From: Sorangium cellulosum So0157-2
GTDB lineage: Bacteria; Myxococcota_A; Polyangia; Polyangiales; Polyangiaceae
Assembly (NCBI RefSeq): GCF_000418325.1
Contig: NC_021658.1
Location: 10,120,001 to 10,184,000, forward strand
DNA: 64,000 nt
Reading direction: 5' to 3'
The stretch's first letter is position 1; every line of letters starts with the position of its first letter. The notes below the pieces were generated by a model, which was not told the DNA's origin, ran no database searches, and saw only the letters and a list, made by a program, of their open reading frames with translations. The translations under genes and the position numbers were made by a program. This document shows, in pieces, positions 55,517-63,791 of this stretch.

Positions 55517-57139
55517 GTGATCCGCCTCGATTCCATCAGCAAGCAGCACGGTAAGCAGATCCTCTTCCTCGAGGCCTCCGCGGCGGTGAACCGCGGCGAG
55601 AAGGTCGGCCTGGTGGGGCCGAACGGCTCCGGCAAGACGACGATCTTCCGGATGATCACCAAGGAAGAGGCGCCCGACGGCGGCCAGGTCGCGATCGACC
55701 GCGGCGTCACCATCGGCTACTTCAGCCAGGATGTCGGCGAGATGAAGGGCAGGAGCGCCGTCGCCGAGACGATGGACGGCGCCGGCCCGGTCTCCGTCGT
55801 CGCGGCGGAGCTCCGCGAGCTCGAGGCCGCGCTCGCCGACCCCGAGCGCATGGACGAGATGGAAAGCCTGATCGAGCGGTTCGGCCAGGCGCAGGCCCGC
55901 TACGAAGAGCTCGGCGGCTACGCGCTCGACGCCAAGGCGCGCGAGATCCTCGCCGGCCTCGGCTTCAGCCAGGCCATGATGGATGGCGACGTGGGCGCCC
56001 TCTCCGGCGGCTGGAAGATGCGCGTCGCGCTCGCGCGCATCCTCCTCATGCGGCCCGACGCGCTCCTGCTCGACGAGCCGACCAACCACCTCGACATCGA
56101 GTCGATCATCTGGCTCGAAGGGTACCTGAAGCAGTATCCAGGGGCGCTCGTCATGACCTCGCACGATCGCGAGTTCATGAACCGCATCGTCACGAAGATC
56201 ATCGAGATCGACGGCGGCGAGCTCACCAGCTACTCGGGCAATTACGAGTTCTACGAGCAGCAGCGCGCCATCAACGAGCAGCAGGCCGAGGCGCAATACG
56301 AGCGCCAGCAGGCGATGCTCGCGAAGGAGATGCGCTTCATCGAGCGCTTCAAGGCGCAGGCCGCCAAGGCGGCGCAGGTCCAGTCGCGCGTGAAGAAGCT
56401 CGAGAAGATCGACAAGGTCGAGCCGCCGAAGCGCCGGAGGACCATCCGCTTCGAGTTCAAGCCGGCCCCGCGCTCGGGCGACGACGTGGCGCGGCTCGAC
56501 GGGGTGAAGAAGTCGTTCGGAGGCCGCCCCATCTACGACGGGTTCGACCTCCTGATCCGCCGCCGCGAGCGCTGGTGCGTCATGGGCGTGAACGGCGCCG
56601 GCAAGTCCACGCTCCTCAAGCTCATCGCCGGGGCCTCCGCGCCGGACGCCGGCCAGGTGAGCGTCGGCGCGAGCGTCAAGCTGGGGTACTTCGCGCAGCA
56701 CGCGATGGAGCTGCTCGACCCGACCCGCTCCGTCTGGGAGTCCATCGTCGCTGCCTTCCCCCAGGCCTCCATCGGCTCGCTCCGCACGCTCGCCGGCGCA
56801 TTCGGCTTCTCCGGCGACGACATCGACAAGCCGTGTCGCGTGCTGTCCGGCGGCGAGAAGGCCCGCCTCGTGCTCGCGATCATGCTCTACGATCCGCCGA
56901 ATTTCCTGGTGCTCGACGAGCCGACCAACCACCTCGATATGGCGACCAAGGAGATGCTCGTCGAGGCGCTCTCCTCGTTCGAGGGCACCATGCTGTTCGT
57001 CTCGCACGATCGCCGCTTCCTCGCCGCGCTGTCGAACCGCGTCCTCGAGCTCGTGCCCGACGGGCCGCGCGTCTACGGCGGCGGATACCTGGAGTACGTC
57101 GCCCAGAGCGGACACGAGGCGCCAGGCATCCGGAGCTGA
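55517..57139 (+). CDS. ABC-F family ATPase
   Basis: A 540-residue cytoplasmic protein with two ABC ATPase domains and no membrane part. Domain 1: GLVGPNGSGKTTIFRMI, LSGGWKMRVALARIL, LLLDEPTNHLDIESI. Linker of about 80 charged residues (EAQYERQQAMLAKEMRFIER, AAQVQSRVKKLEKIDKVEPP). Domain 2: VMGVNGAGKSTLLKLIAG, LSGGEKARLVLAIMLY, VLDEPTNHLDMATKEML. ABC-F proteins bind the ribosomal E site and relieve stalled or antibiotic-blocked ribosomes; the size and short arm resemble the housekeeping Uup/YbiT/EttA-like members. The start at GTG 55517 (VIRLDSISKQ) is where homology would begin; a longer frame upstream is Arg-rich. Confidence 0.93.
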   Translation: MIRLDSISKQHGKQILFLEASAAVNRGEKVGLVGPNGSGKTTIFRMITKEEAPDGGQVAIDRGVTIGYFSQDVGEMKGRSAVAETMDGAGPVSVVAAELRELEAALADPERMDEMESLIERFGQAQARYEELGGYALDAKAREILAGLGFSQAMMDGDVGALSGGWKMRVALARILLMRPDALLLDEPTNHLDIESIIWLEGYLKQYPGALVMTSHDREFMNRIVTKIIEIDGGELTSYSGNYEFYEQQRAINEQQAEAQYERQQAMLAKEMRFIERFKAQAAKAAQVQSRVKKLEKIDKVEPPKRRRTIRFEFKPAPRSGDDVARLDGVKKSFGGRPIYDGFDLLIRRRERWCVMGVNGAGKSTLLKLIAGASAPDAGQVSVGASVKLGYFAQHAMELLDPTRSVWESIVAAFPQASIGSLRTLAGAFGFSGDDIDKPCRVLSGGEKARLVLAIMLYDPPNFLVLDEPTNHLDMATKEMLVEALSSFEGTMLFVSHDRRFLAALSNRVLELVPDGPRVYGGGYLEYVAQSGHEAPGIRS

Positions 57140-57271
57140 GGGCGCAGCGCCGCGCCGCGCCGCGCGCTCCGCCCGGGAGCGACTTCCGCCCGCCGGCTCG
57201 ACTCGGCGCGGGGGCGGGACGGGCGCGAGGTGAACACATGCTCAAGCTTTCGCGCTATCGTAAGGACCTCG

Positions 57272-59824
57272 ATGGAGCAGCTCGGTAGACCGAACCCAAA
57301 TCGGCTCTCCGACTTCATCCAGCGCCATCACGACGCGGTCCTGGAGAAGTGGAAGCAGCGGGTCCAATCGCTGAGCCCGGCGCGGCGGCTGTCGGATGCG
57401 TTGCTGACCGACCATATCCCGAGCGTCCTCGCGTACATCGCCGAGGCCACCGGGAGCGAGGGCGCGGAGGCCGCGGTCGACCGGAGGCTCCGCGGCATGC
57501 CCGGGTATCACGCGCTGAACCGGCTGGCCCACGGGTACGACCTCTCCGACGTGGTGATGGAGTACGCGGCGCTCCGCGCCGTGATCCTGGAGCTCTGGGA
57601 GCGCGACGGCGGCGGGGACGGCGGGCGCGAGCTCATCCGGCTGAACGCGGCGATCGACGAGGCGATCGCGGGCGCCGTGTCGCATTACCAGGAGGCGCGC
57701 GTGCGCCTGCTCCAGGCGCTCGACACGATCTCGGCGGCCGCCCTCGGCAGCAGCGATCTGGACACCTTCCTGAAGGCGCTCATCCGCGCGACGCGGGAGG
57801 CGGCGGCCGCCGTGGACGTGGCGATCGTCCTGCTCGGGGACGGCCTCGAGGTGCACGCGACGGCCGGCCTCGACGATGGGCCGCTGCTCGGCCCGCCGCT
57901 CGAGGCGACGCGGGAGCTCGCCCGCGCGGTGCTCGCGCTGCGCGGGCCCACCTCGCTCGACGCCGCGCTCCCGGCCCTGCCCGCGACCGCGCGCGCGATC
58001 CGGTCGAGGGGGCTGCGCGCCGTCTACGGCGTGCCGCTGCTCCACGAGGGGCACGCCATCGGCGTCGCGATCCTCGGCTCCCGCAACGCCGAGGAGTTCT
58101 CCGAGGAGGACATGCTGATGCTCCGCACGATGACCAGCCGGGCGACCGGGATCATCGTGCAGGCGCAGCTCGTCGCGAAGGAGCGCGCGTCGCGGCACCA
58201 GGCGGACGACGCCCGCGCGCTGCTCGCGACCGTGGTCGAGCAGATGCCGGCGGGGCTCATCATCGGCGAGCGGCAGACGGGGCGCGTCCTCCTCACGAAC
58301 CGGCAGGCCACGGAGATCTTCCGGCAGTCGTTCGAGGGCATCCAGAGCATCGAGGGCTATAGCGGCCGCGGCTTCCACCCGCGATCGGGCAAGCCGTACG
58401 AGACGTGGGAGTGGCCGCTGTCGCGCACCGTCACGACGGGCGAGGTCGTGGACGACGAGGAGATCGACATTCTCCGCGGCGACGGCACGTGGGGGCGCAT
58501 CCTCGTGCGCTCGTCGCCGGTGCGGGATCCGGACGGGCGCGTCTCGGCGGGCGTCGTCACCTTCTTCGACATCACCGAGCGCACGCGCGCCGAGCAGGGG
58601 CAGCGCTTCCTCGCGGCCGCGAGCGCCGCCCTGAGCGACAGCCTCGATCTCCAGGGCACGCTCGACCGGCTCGGCCGCCTCACGGTGCCCGAGCTCGCGG
58701 ACTGGTGCGTCATCCAGACGCTCCCGGAGTTCGAGGCGGCGCGGCGGGTCACGCTGACGCACGCGGACCCGGAGGCCGTGAAGAGGGCGCGCGCGCTCTT
58801 CCGCGAGATGGATCCGCCCCCGGCGCTTTCGGCGCTGATGGAGCAGGTCCTCTGCACCGAGCGCCCGGAGGTCGTCCGGGACCTGTCGCACCCGCTGCTC
58901 GCCTCGCTCGGCGAGCACGCCGCCTTCCGCCGGCTCGTCCGCGCGCTCGGGATCACGTCGGCCATGGTGGTGCCGATGGTGGCGCGGGGGCGCACGTTCG
59001 GCTGCATCACGCTGGCGACCGCGGAGTCCGGGCGGGTCTACGACGAGGCGGACCTGGCGGTCGCGCACGATCTGGCGCAGCGGGCGGCGCTCGCCGCGGA
59101 CAACGCGCGGCTCTACGAGGCCGCGCAGCGCGCGATCGAGCTCCGGGACAACGTGCTCGCCACGGTGTCCCACGACCTCCGGAACCCGCTGAGCGCGATC
59201 ATCACCGCGGCCGCCGTGATGACCAAGCGCGCGGCGGCGCGGGGGGAAAAGGGGGACGCGAAGGCGATCCAGGCGATCCAGCGGTCGGCGCACCGGATGG
59301 ATCGGCTGCTCCACGACCTGCTCGACTTCGCGAGCCTGCGCGCCGGCCGGCTGGCGCTGCGCCGGCAGCCGCAGGACCCGCGGGAGATCAGCCGGGAGGC
59401 GGTCGAGACGTTCGAGTCGCAGGCCCAGGAGAAGGGGATCCAGCTGGGCGCGGCGCCGGCCGAGGACGTCCCGCTCGTCGTGTGCGATCGCGATCGCGTG
59501 CTCCAGGTGCTCTCGAACCTCCTGAGCAACGCGCTCAAGGTGACCGGCGCCCAGGGGTCGGTCACGGTGCGGTGCGAGCACCGGGAGGAGCACGTCGTCT
59601 TCTCGGTGGCGGACACGGGGCCGGGGATCCCGGAGGACGAGCTGCCCTACCTGTTCGAGCGGTTCTGGCGCGGCCAGCGGAACGGCTACAAGGGCACCGG
59701 GCTCGGGCTGGCCATCGCCCGGGAGCTCGTGGTCGCGCACGGGGGGACCATCCAGGTGGAGAGCCGCGTGGGCGTGGGGACCACGTTCCGGTTCACGATC
59801 CCCGTCGGAAGCGCCGAGGGGTAG
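57272..59824 (+). CDS. RsbRD/GAF/PAS sensor histidine kinase
   Basis: An 850-residue soluble kinase, started at 57272 where AAGGA lies six bases upstream (an in-frame GTG exists at 57230). Residues 8-140 resemble the RsbRD N-terminal sensor (LSDFIQRHHDAVLEKWKQRV, MEYAALRAVILELWERDGG). Then GAF (about 160-300), PAS (about 310-445, with RTVTTGEVVDDEEIDILRGD), a second GAF (about 450-600), and the transmitter with TVSHDLRNPLSAI (His about 634), LLSNALKVTG, VADTGPGIPEDELP, LFERFWRGQRNGYKG and GTGLGLAIARELV. No receiver gene follows. The input signals are not evident from the sequence. A strong ribosome site and small gene lie 86 bases downstream and may be co-transcribed. Confidence 0.93.
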   Translation: MEQLGRPNPNRLSDFIQRHHDAVLEKWKQRVQSLSPARRLSDALLTDHIPSVLAYIAEATGSEGAEAAVDRRLRGMPGYHALNRLAHGYDLSDVVMEYAALRAVILELWERDGGGDGGRELIRLNAAIDEAIAGAVSHYQEARVRLLQALDTISAAALGSSDLDTFLKALIRATREAAAAVDVAIVLLGDGLEVHATAGLDDGPLLGPPLEATRELARAVLALRGPTSLDAALPALPATARAIRSRGLRAVYGVPLLHEGHAIGVAILGSRNAEEFSEEDMLMLRTMTSRATGIIVQAQLVAKERASRHQADDARALLATVVEQMPAGLIIGERQTGRVLLTNRQATEIFRQSFEGIQSIEGYSGRGFHPRSGKPYETWEWPLSRTVTTGEVVDDEEIDILRGDGTWGRILVRSSPVRDPDGRVSAGVVTFFDITERTRAEQGQRFLAAASAALSDSLDLQGTLDRLGRLTVPELADWCVIQTLPEFEAARRVTLTHADPEAVKRARALFREMDPPPALSALMEQVLCTERPEVVRDLSHPLLASLGEHAAFRRLVRALGITSAMVVPMVARGRTFGCITLATAESGRVYDEADLAVAHDLAQRAALAADNARLYEAAQRAIELRDNVLATVSHDLRNPLSAIITAAAVMTKRAAARGEKGDAKAIQAIQRSAHRMDRLLHDLLDFASLRAGRLALRRQPQDPREISREAVETFESQAQEKGIQLGAAPAEDVPLVVCDRDRVLQVLSNLLSNALKVTGAQGSVTVRCEHREEHVVFSVADTGPGIPEDELPYLFERFWRGQRNGYKGTGLGLAIARELVVAHGGTIQVESRVGVGTTFRFTIPVGSAEG

Positions 59825-59910
59825 GCCGGCGGCGAGCGCCGGGGCGGCCGCCCGGGGAGGGAGTGGACGATCGAGCGCGCCGGCCCCAGAGGCCTCCGGA
59901 AGGAGGAAAC

Positions 59911-60168
59911 ATGGGAGACGAGACAACGCGCGACCAGCTGGGCGCCCCGCGGCCCGAGCGCGAGGTGAGCGAGGAGAAGCTGCCCCACCCGCAGGCGGAC
60001 GTCCCCGGGGTCCGCGGGCCGATCACGTCGTCCGGCGAGCGAGAGGACGCGCCCCCCGGCGAGGTCGAGACCTGGGGCAGCGAGGGCGGCGCCGGGTCGT
60101 ACGAGGGGGGGCCGGTGATCTCGGACACGAAGCTCCCCGCGGGGAGATCGGGGCGTAAGCCTTCGTAG
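59911..60168 (+). CDS. Small hydrophilic protein of unknown function
   Basis: An 85-residue protein with a near-ideal ribosome site (GGAAGGAGGAAAC) before its ATG, the strongest reason to call it. It is acidic, rich in Glu, Gly, Pro and Ser (EREVSEEKLPHPQADVPGVR, SEGGAGSYEGGPVISDTKLP), with no hydrophobic core, so it is probably intrinsically disordered. It ends in a basic GRSGRKPS tail. It follows the sensor kinase by 86 bases in the same direction. No family is recognised. Confidence 0.65.
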   Translation: MGDETTRDQLGAPRPEREVSEEKLPHPQADVPGVRGPITSSGEREDAPPGEVETWGSEGGAGSYEGGPVISDTKLPAGRSGRKPS

Positions 60169-60224
60169 TCACGGAAGTATTCGTCGATGACACGGCCCGC
60201 GGAGCCCTCGGGTGGCCCGCCGGG

Positions 60225-60599
60225 TCACGGCTGCTGCTGCTGCGTCGGCCTGGGCGCGCACCGCTGCATGTAGGCGGGCTCGGGGCAGCCGTCGTGGGTC
60301 AGGATCTCGCCGTCCTGGCACTTCACGAGCGCGGCCCGGATGTCGAGGCACTTCCCGGGGCCCGCCTCCACGCACCGGTGCACCGAGGTGGTCCCGTTGG
60401 CGCAGCCGTCGAGCTGGCCCTCGGGGCAATCCAGGAGCGGCCCGACCGAGCAGTCGCGCTCCGGGGTCGGGCCGGTCGCCGTCGTCGACGTCCCCTGGGT
60501 GGCCTGCTGCCGGGGCGTGCAGGCGGCGCTCCCGGCGAGCGCGAGCCCCGTGAAGAAGAAGAGCAGGCCCCGGCGGGGCGAGCAGCTGCGCGTGTTCAT
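60225..60599 (-). CDS. Small Cys-rich lipoprotein
   Basis: A 124-residue predicted lipoprotein starting MNTRSCSPRRGLLFFFTGLA at 60599, with GGAGA nine bases upstream. The lipobox is GSAAC (Cys27). A Thr-rich linker (TQGTSTTATGPTPE) leads to a compact domain with eight Cys: DCSVGPLLDCPEGQLDGCAN, HRCVEAGPGKCLDIRAALVK, CQDGEILTHDGCPEPAYMQR. It ends in TQQQQP. The Cys pattern suggests four disulfides in an exported domain. No function is known. The gene reads away from the minisatellite that lies behind its start. Confidence 0.75.
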   Translation of the reverse strand: MNTRSCSPRRGLLFFFTGLALAGSAACTPRQQATQGTSTTATGPTPERDCSVGPLLDCPEGQLDGCANGTTSVHRCVEAGPGKCLDIRAALVKCQDGEILTHDGCPEPAYMQRCAPRPTQQQQP

Positions 60600-60746
60600 G
60601 CCGTCGTTCTCCGTGGGTGAGGCTGGGCCGGGGACCGGAAGGCGGGTCGCCGACCAGCGCGCCCGGCAGACTACTCCACGGAACGAGGTCGTCCGGCGCT
60701 TTCGCCTCGGCGGCCAGAAGGCCCCCCCGGCCGGACCGCGCGGCGC

Positions 60747-61284
60747 GGGTCGCCTCAACCTGGGTCGGATCGGTCGCCTCAACCTGGGTCGGGTCGCCTC
60801 CTCAACCTGGGTCGGGTCGGGTCGCCTCAACCTGGGTCGGGCCGGCCGCCTCAACCTGGGTCGGGCCGGCCGCCTCAACCTGGGTCGGGCCGGCCGCCTC
60901 AACCTGGGTCGGGCCGGCCGCCTCAACCTGGGTCGGGCCGGCCGCCTCAACCTGGGTCGGGTCGCCTCAACCTGGGTCGGGTCGCCTCCTCAACCTGGGT
61001 CGGGTCGGGTCGCCTCAACCTGGGTCGGGTCGGCCGCCTCAACCTGGGTCGGGCCGGCCGCCTCAACCTGGGTCGGGCCGGCCGCCTCAACCTGGGTCGG
61101 GCCGGCCGCCTCAACCTGGGTCGGGCCGGTCGCCTCAACCTGGGTCGGGTCGCCTCCTCAACCTGGGTCGGGTCGGGTCGCCTCAACCTGGGTCGGGTCG
61201 CCTCAACCTGGGTCGGGCCGGCCGCCTCAACCTGGGTCGGGCCGGCCGCCTCAACCTGGGTCGGGCCGGCCGCCTCAACCCCGG
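60747..61284. repeat. Minisatellite, 22 copies of a ~24-bp unit plus a degenerate one
   Basis: CTCAACCTGGGTCGG occurs 22 times, mostly as CGCCTCAACCTGGGTCGGGC in a 24-base period, and a 23rd degenerate copy (CCTCAACCCCGG) abuts the stop codon of the barrel protein gene. Spacers vary between CCGGC, TCGGGT and a CCTC insertion. The variant GTCGCCTCCTCAA recurs at 60793, 60981 and 61149, a higher-order period of 168-188 bases. Long open frames across it (NLGRAGR on one strand, RRPARPRL on the other) are a by-product of the period being a multiple of three. Confidence 0.95.
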
Positions 61285-61920
61285 TCAGAACGCGCCGCCG
61301 CCGTGCGCGAGCAGCGCCCAGCTGTCGCCGCCCGTCTGGGTCGCGGCGCCCCGGACGGTCAGGTCGTCGAAGAACGCCGGACGGAAGTTGAGCCGGGCGC
61401 CCACCTTGACGTTGCGCGTGACCAGCCGCTCCACCCCCACGGTGACCGGCACCGTCAGCGCGAACGCATCGCCCCCCTCGCCCGCCCAGCCGGCGTAACC
61501 CACCCCCGCGACCACGAACGGCTGCACGATCGCCTCGTCGGCCCGCAACACGTTGTAACGCAGCCCCGCGTCGAGCGACGTCAGCACCAGCGACCGGCCC
61601 AGCGTCGCGCGCTGGTTCACCGAGCCGATGTAGTTGCCCTCGATGGCCACGCGCGGCGACATGCCCCCGGTCACGCGCACGTTCCAGGTGGGCCCGACGC
61701 CCGCCGTCCCTCCCAGGTAGCCCAGCATGCCGAAGCCCCCCTCGACCGCGACCGTGGGCTCGGGGATACGCCGGATCAGCGGCTGATCCGCCGGAGGGAC
61801 GTTGCCCGCCGGCCGGTCGCGCTGGTCCTGTCGCGCCGCGCCCTGCGCCCCCGCCGCGCCAGCGAGCGCCATCATGGCGGCGGCAGCCATGGCCGACGCC
61901 GCGAATCGTCCCATGCTCAT
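61285..61920 (-). CDS. Small outer-membrane beta-barrel protein
   Basis: A 211-residue exported protein. GGAG lies seven bases before ATG 61920; a second ATG is two codons in. The signal is MSMGRFAASAMAAAAMMALA cut near AGAQG. After a basic segment (ARQDQRDRPAGN) come amphipathic strands: TVAVEGGFGMLGYLGGTAGV, TWNVRVTGGMSPRVAIEGNY, SLVLTSLDAGLRYNVL, AIVQPFVVAGVGYAGWAGEG and VKVGARLNFRPAFFDDLT, giving about eight strands and ending in Phe, the usual signal for outer-membrane insertion. It resembles OmpA/OmpW-size barrels without a clear family. Its stop is followed at once by the minisatellite. Confidence 0.85.
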   Translation of the reverse strand: MSMGRFAASAMAAAAMMALAGAAGAQGAARQDQRDRPAGNVPPADQPLIRRIPEPTVAVEGGFGMLGYLGGTAGVGPTWNVRVTGGMSPRVAIEGNYIGSVNQRATLGRSLVLTSLDAGLRYNVLRADEAIVQPFVVAGVGYAGWAGEGGDAFALTVPVTVGVERLVTRNVKVGARLNFRPAFFDDLTVRGAATQTGGDSWALLAHGGGAF

Positions 61921-61927
61921 TGCAGTT

Positions 61928-61979
61928 CTCCCCCCCGGGTGGACCGGCTCCGCCTCCCCCCCGGGTGGACCGGTTCCGC
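61928..61979. repeat. 26-bp tandem duplication upstream of the barrel gene
   Basis: CTCCCCCCCGGGTGGACCGG plus six bases occurs twice with one base change, eight bases from the barrel gene start. The core CCCCGGGTGGACCGG also occurs in the leader of multicopper oxidase 1 (near 597-611). The remaining gap to 62350 (about 370 bases) shows no gene and must hold the divergent promoters. Confidence 0.6.
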
Positions 61980-62350
61980 CTCCGACGACCGCCGCGTGCA
62001 CGCCGCAGGCCACGCGCGGCTGTGCAACCCGGGTCCGACGCCCTCGCCCGCGCCGCACGCCCGCCCGCGCGGACGCCGCCTCACGGCCGCATCCGCCGCC
62101 GAAACCGCGCCGCCGCTCGCACGTAAACCCGTACGCAGCACCCAGCGAGGCGCGCCGAGCCACCGCTCGCCCGGCTCGGACGCCGCCCGCGGCCACGGCA
62201 TCGCTCGGGTCGACGATGACATCGAGCGAACGGACGGGCAGACGGGGCAGCCCCGATCGCCCTTCCCGCCCTCCTACCTTCCTGCTCCAGTGGAGGGCGC
62301 CACGCGATCGCGGCCGCGAGCACCAACCCCATGAGACCCAGGAGACCCGC

Positions 62351-63199
62351 GTGAAGACGATCCGGACACGGACACTGCTCCTCGTCGCGCTCGCGACCGC
62401 CGCGCCGGGCGCGGCCGCCTGCCAGGGAGAGCCGCAGCCCCTCGCGCCCGCCGCGACCGAGCTCAAGGCTCCGGAAACGAAGGCGCCCGCCGCGGCGACC
62501 TTCGCGATCGCCCGGGCCGGCAGCAAGGTCGAGCTCGCGATGGATGCGCCGCGCGAGAAGATCCGCGGGCGGATCGAGGGCGCCGCCGGGGGGACGTTGC
62601 AGGTCGATCCCACCGACATCACGAAGACGACGGGCCTCATCACGGTCGACCTCTCCACGCTCGAGCTCTTCCAGACCGCCGTGGGCGACGACGGCAAGCC
62701 CGGCGAGGAGAAGAAGAGCGACGTGCAGAACGAGCACGCGCGCACCTGGCTCGAGATCTCCAAGGACACGCCCGACGACGTCCGCGAGAAGAACGCGAAG
62801 GCCCAGTTCGCGATCCGGTCGATCTCGACCTCCGGCGAGAAGGACCTCTCGAAGCTGTCCGGCGCGGAGCGGACGGTGACCGTCACCGCGTCGGGCGACC
62901 TCCTGCTGCACCAGCGGCAGGCCCCGAAGACCGTGGAGCTCATCGCCACGTTCCGGTACGAGGGCGACAGGCCCGCCGGCGTCACCGTGAAGACCGCGAA
63001 GCCGTTCTCGGTCGGGCTGGCCGAGCACGACGTCCGGCCGCGCGAGGCGTTCGGCAAGCTCGCCCAGAAGACGCTCGAGGTGCTGGCGCCCAAGGTCGCC
63101 AAGGAGGCGATGGTGTCGCTCGAGCTCACCGCGACCGCCGGCGCCGCGACCCCGGCGCCGGCCGCAGCCGCGGCGCCGGCGGGCAGCGCGGCGCGATGA
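62351..63199 (+). CDS. YceI-family lipoprotein
   Basis: A 282-residue protein from GTG 62351, preceded by AGGAGACCCGC. The signal TRTLLLVALATAAPGAAAC gives a lipobox Cys. The YceI-like lipocalin beta fold is seen in FAIARAGSKVELAMDAPREK, GGTLQVDPTDITKTTGLITV, VQNEHARTWLEISKDTPDDV, AQFAIRSISTSGEKDL and VTASGDLLLHQRQAPKTVEL. An Ala/Pro tail ends the chain. YceI-like proteins bind isoprenoid or other lipids in the periplasm. It lies 147 bases before the putative RiPP-like lipoprotein and DUF692 gene in the same direction; cooperation is possible but unsupported. Confidence 0.85.
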   Translation: MKTIRTRTLLLVALATAAPGAAACQGEPQPLAPAATELKAPETKAPAAATFAIARAGSKVELAMDAPREKIRGRIEGAAGGTLQVDPTDITKTTGLITVDLSTLELFQTAVGDDGKPGEEKKSDVQNEHARTWLEISKDTPDDVREKNAKAQFAIRSISTSGEKDLSKLSGAERTVTVTASGDLLLHQRQAPKTVELIATFRYEGDRPAGVTVKTAKPFSVGLAEHDVRPREAFGKLAQKTLEVLAPKVAKEAMVSLELTATAGAATPAPAAAAAPAGSAAR

Positions 63200-63346
63200 G
63201 CGGCGCGCGCCGCCTGCCCGGGAGCCATTGCGGCGCCGCGGCGGCTCTGAGATGACACGGCGCTCCGTGCGCCGCCGGGAAACCGGATCACGCCTCGCCC
63301 GTAGTGGGCGCAGGCCCATCACGACGAGAACCAGAGGAGCCACACG

Positions 63347-63760
63347 ATGCTGTCGAAGAAGAGCATTTACGAGACCCTCGCCGCGCTGAGCGCCGGCGCC
63401 CTGCTGATGGGCGGCTGCGGCGGCGCGCAGGCGCCGGTCAACGCGACCGAGGTCCCCGCCGAGCAGGAGGCGACCCCGGCCGCCCCCGCCGCGCCGGCCG
63501 AGCCCGCGCCGGCCGAGACGACCTCCGGCGACGCCGCCGCGGGCGCGAACGTCCCCGCGGCCCCGGCCGCGCCGGACTCCGCCGCCCCGCCGAGCGACGC
63601 GCAGTCCGCCGCGACCTCGCCGCAGGTCGCGCCCACGGCCACCCCGGCGGCCACCGCGCCCACGCCGCCCACGCCGACCGCCGCGCCCAAGCCCGCGGCG
63701 AAGAAGGCGGCCGCCAAGAAGCCCGGCCACGCGGGCTGCGGCCAGGGCACCTGCGCCTGA
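63347..63760 (+). CDS. Low-complexity lipoprotein ending in a Cys pair, putative DUF692-modified RiPP precursor
   Basis: A 137-residue protein with GAGGAG before its ATG. The signal LAALSAGALLMGGC gives a lipobox at Cys24. The middle is Ala/Pro/Thr-rich, then KPAAKKAAAKKPGHAGCGQG TCA closes the chain with Cys131 and Cys136. Thirty-one bases later a DUF692 gene starts. DUF692 enzymes (MbnB, TglH, BufB, HvfB) are multinuclear iron oxygenases that alter Cys in exported or small peptides; HvfA and bufferin precursors are likewise exported, low-complexity and end in Cys motifs (EGKCG). Here the motif is CGQGTC instead. The role as substrate is inferred from context. Confidence 0.75.
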   Translation: MLSKKSIYETLAALSAGALLMGGCGGAQAPVNATEVPAEQEATPAAPAAPAEPAPAETTSGDAAAGANVPAAPAAPDSAAPPSDAQSAATSPQVAPTATPAATAPTPPTPTAAPKPAAKKAAAKKPGHAGCGQGTCA

Positions 63761-63791
63761 TCCCGGTCGGCCCAGCCCGCCCCGCGCCCCC

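Noticed and set aside
60747..61284. CRISPR array
   Set aside because: Repeats are adjacent with no unique spacers of constant length, and no cas genes are present.
60340..62334. A long frame across the minisatellite encoding repeated NLGRAGR peptides
   Set aside because: The repeat period is a multiple of three, so several frames stay open on both strands. The flanks lack a start with a ribosome site, and known genes on the minus strand overlap both ends.
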